From IMG/VR virus record IMGVR_UViG_3300032236_000398, positions 1-31,527 of that record: a DNA stretch of 31,527 nucleotides. One strand, given 5' to 3'. This document shows positions 30,755-31,527 of the stretch, one piece after another. The number at the start of each line of letters is the position of its first letter. Position 1 is the first letter of the stretch. This stretch comes from a virus. Position numbers and translations under genes: made by a program. The notes beneath the pieces were generated by a model. That model saw only the letters and a list, made by a program, of their open reading frames with translations. It was not told the DNA's origin and ran no database searches.

Positions 30755-31363
30755 TCAATCTTCAGGCATAGCCATTGGCTCATAGTTCTTGCTAAGTGTC
30801 GATTTGCTCCGGTCAAAACTGCCAAATTGAGCGTCAGCAAGTTGCTGTTCACGGCTCTTGACCTGGTTCATCGCACGCGCACGATCCTGCCGTTTGGCCT
30901 CGTCCGTGATTTCCTTCGGACGTTCCATCAAAATCATGCCTTTGCGTTCAATGGTGTTGTAATGACCTTCAGGCATCAAGGTGCGATGACGCGAAGCGGG
31001 GACAGGTTCCCAACCGCGTGCTTCCTGGCTCATCATATACGACGAATCCTCCTGGCCAAACACACTCTTGCGCTTCCATTCATATGTCCACCCTTCGGGG
31101 ATCAAATGTGCCGGGATCGCAAATTCATCCGAGGTGTCATCCGATGTCGTCAGATGCCCTTTGATCTCGGCGGCACGACGTTTAGCGCGTTCAAGCGGAC
31201 TTTCTTCGCGCAGATCAGGACGTGATGGCGCACGAAGCGAAGGAGCTTCGGCAGCAGCCTGATTTACTGGATCTGCTGGCGAAGATTTTTCCGCGATCTT
31301 TGCAAAACGCGAAGTTTTGGCACGGGCGCGACCCGGCACTGCCTTGATAGGTTCCATTTCCAT
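30755..31363 (-). CDS. Conserved phage protein upstream of the capsid block
   Basis: The 202-residue protein has a basic Ala/Pro-rich N-terminus (PIKAVPGRARAKTSRF), a middle motif IPEGWTYEWKRKSVFGQED, then ARGWEPVPASRHRTLMPEGH, IERKGMILMERPKEITDEA and a charged helical end with MNQVKSREQQLADAQFG and NYEPMAMP. I recall this motif string from proteins encoded just before capsid genes in many podovirus-like phages, but without a known role. Its stop is eight bases before the terminator. It starts five bases after the previous gene's stop. A head-assembly accessory role is inferred from position alone. No cysteine and no membrane span. Confidence 0.85.
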   Translation of the reverse strand: MEMEPIKAVPGRARAKTSRFAKIAEKSSPADPVNQAAAEAPSLRAPSRPDLREESPLERAKRRAAEIKGHLTTSDDTSDEFAIPAHLIPEGWTYEWKRKSVFGQEDSSYMMSQEARGWEPVPASRHRTLMPEGHYNTIERKGMILMERPKEITDEAKRQDRARAMNQVKSREQQLADAQFGSFDRSKSTLSKNYEPMAMPED

Positions 31364-31368
31364 AATCC

Positions 31369-31527
31369 TTAATTCAGTTTGCCTTCGCGCTGAAGCGCGA
31401 TTTTGTTCAGAGCATATTCACGATCCGACATGCCCATCATTTGTGCCATTTCTCGTTCATCGGCAGTCAACCGAACCACATTTGTGGACGATCCCGTGCC
31501 GTTGCTGCTGCGAGAAACAGGAGCAGA
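31369..31527 (-). CDS. C-terminal end of a phage head-assembly-type protein (5' truncated)
   Basis: The minus-strand frame is open from the right edge to a TAA at 31369, giving 52 visible residues. A Ser/Gly-rich linker (SRSSNGTGSSTNVV) precedes the end motif RLTADEREMAQMMGMSDREY, ALNKIALQREGKLN. I recall the LTxxExxxAxxMGMSxxEYA pattern as a common C-terminus of phage scaffold-like or internal head proteins, where a short helix binds the shell. The start lies outside the window. The position upstream of the capsid block fits a scaffold. Confidence is moderate because only the tail is visible. Confidence 0.75.
   Translation of the reverse strand, partial: SAPVSRSSNGTGSSTNVVRLTADEREMAQMMGMSDREYALNKIALQREGKLN

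Noticed and set aside
30661-30852. Short minus-strand frame spanning the terminator
   Set aside because: It crosses the terminator hairpin and the end of the 202-residue gene in another frame, and has no ribosome site.

Overview
The window is a contiguous piece of a tailed-bacteriophage late region (virion structure, lysis, DNA ejection). Every supportable gene lies on the minus strand, so transcription runs from the right end to the left end. Genes are packed with TGATG, TAATG or ATGA junctions, there is no gene-free stretch over 300 bases, and I see no tRNA, CRISPR, integrase or host housekeeping gene. Head-tail adaptors, a nozzle-like protein and large ejection/lysozyme proteins, with no tape-measure or tail-tube gene visible, suggest a podovirus-like phage. 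The host cannot be read directly. A holin resembling the family named for alphaproteobacterial gene transfer agents hints at an alphaproteobacterium, but that is inference. Terminase and portal genes are not here and would be expected beyond the right end.

Layout in transcription order. (1) 31527-30755: the C-terminal end of a head-assembly-type protein, then a conserved phage protein of unknown role, ending in a strong terminator (30722-30747). (2) 30727-26912: a candidate promoter, a decoration-like protein carrying an Ig-like insert, the major capsid protein, a further virion protein and a very His-rich small protein, ending in a second terminator (26905-26935). (3) 26894-22084: two small basic proteins, virion proteins, a first head-tail adaptor-like protein and a zinc-ribbon protein. 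(4) 22084-15673: two tail-fibre genes ending in S74 intramolecular-chaperone domains, with a three-gene cassette between them. (5) 15671-13727: lysis genes, including a GTA-type holin and an N-acetylmuramidase endolysin. (6) 13693-9256: an SU10/T7 gp11-like adaptor, a nozzle-like protein and two small virion proteins. (7) 9248-1: a low-complexity protein, a GNAT acetyltransferase, a Gln/Gly/Tyr-rich prion-like protein, a 1519-residue ejection protein with an S74-like module and a lytic transglycosylase domain, and a partial protein with a DdrB-like ParB domain at the left edge.

The most notable system is the cassette at 16858-19608. It encodes a virion-type protein whose C-terminal half is an Asn-Cys-rich tail with 16 cysteines, an Ig-like protein, and a radical SAM enzyme with a complete seven-cysteine SPASM domain. 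This is the architecture of a peptide-modifying enzyme beside its substrate, but set among tail-fibre genes. I propose that the phage installs radical-SAM-made cross-links or other modifications on a tail-tip protein. The cassette lies between two fibre genes that share a 143-bp, 96% identical repeat, and a terminator-like hairpin sits inside the first codons of the radical SAM gene. Both features suggest an acquired and regulated module.
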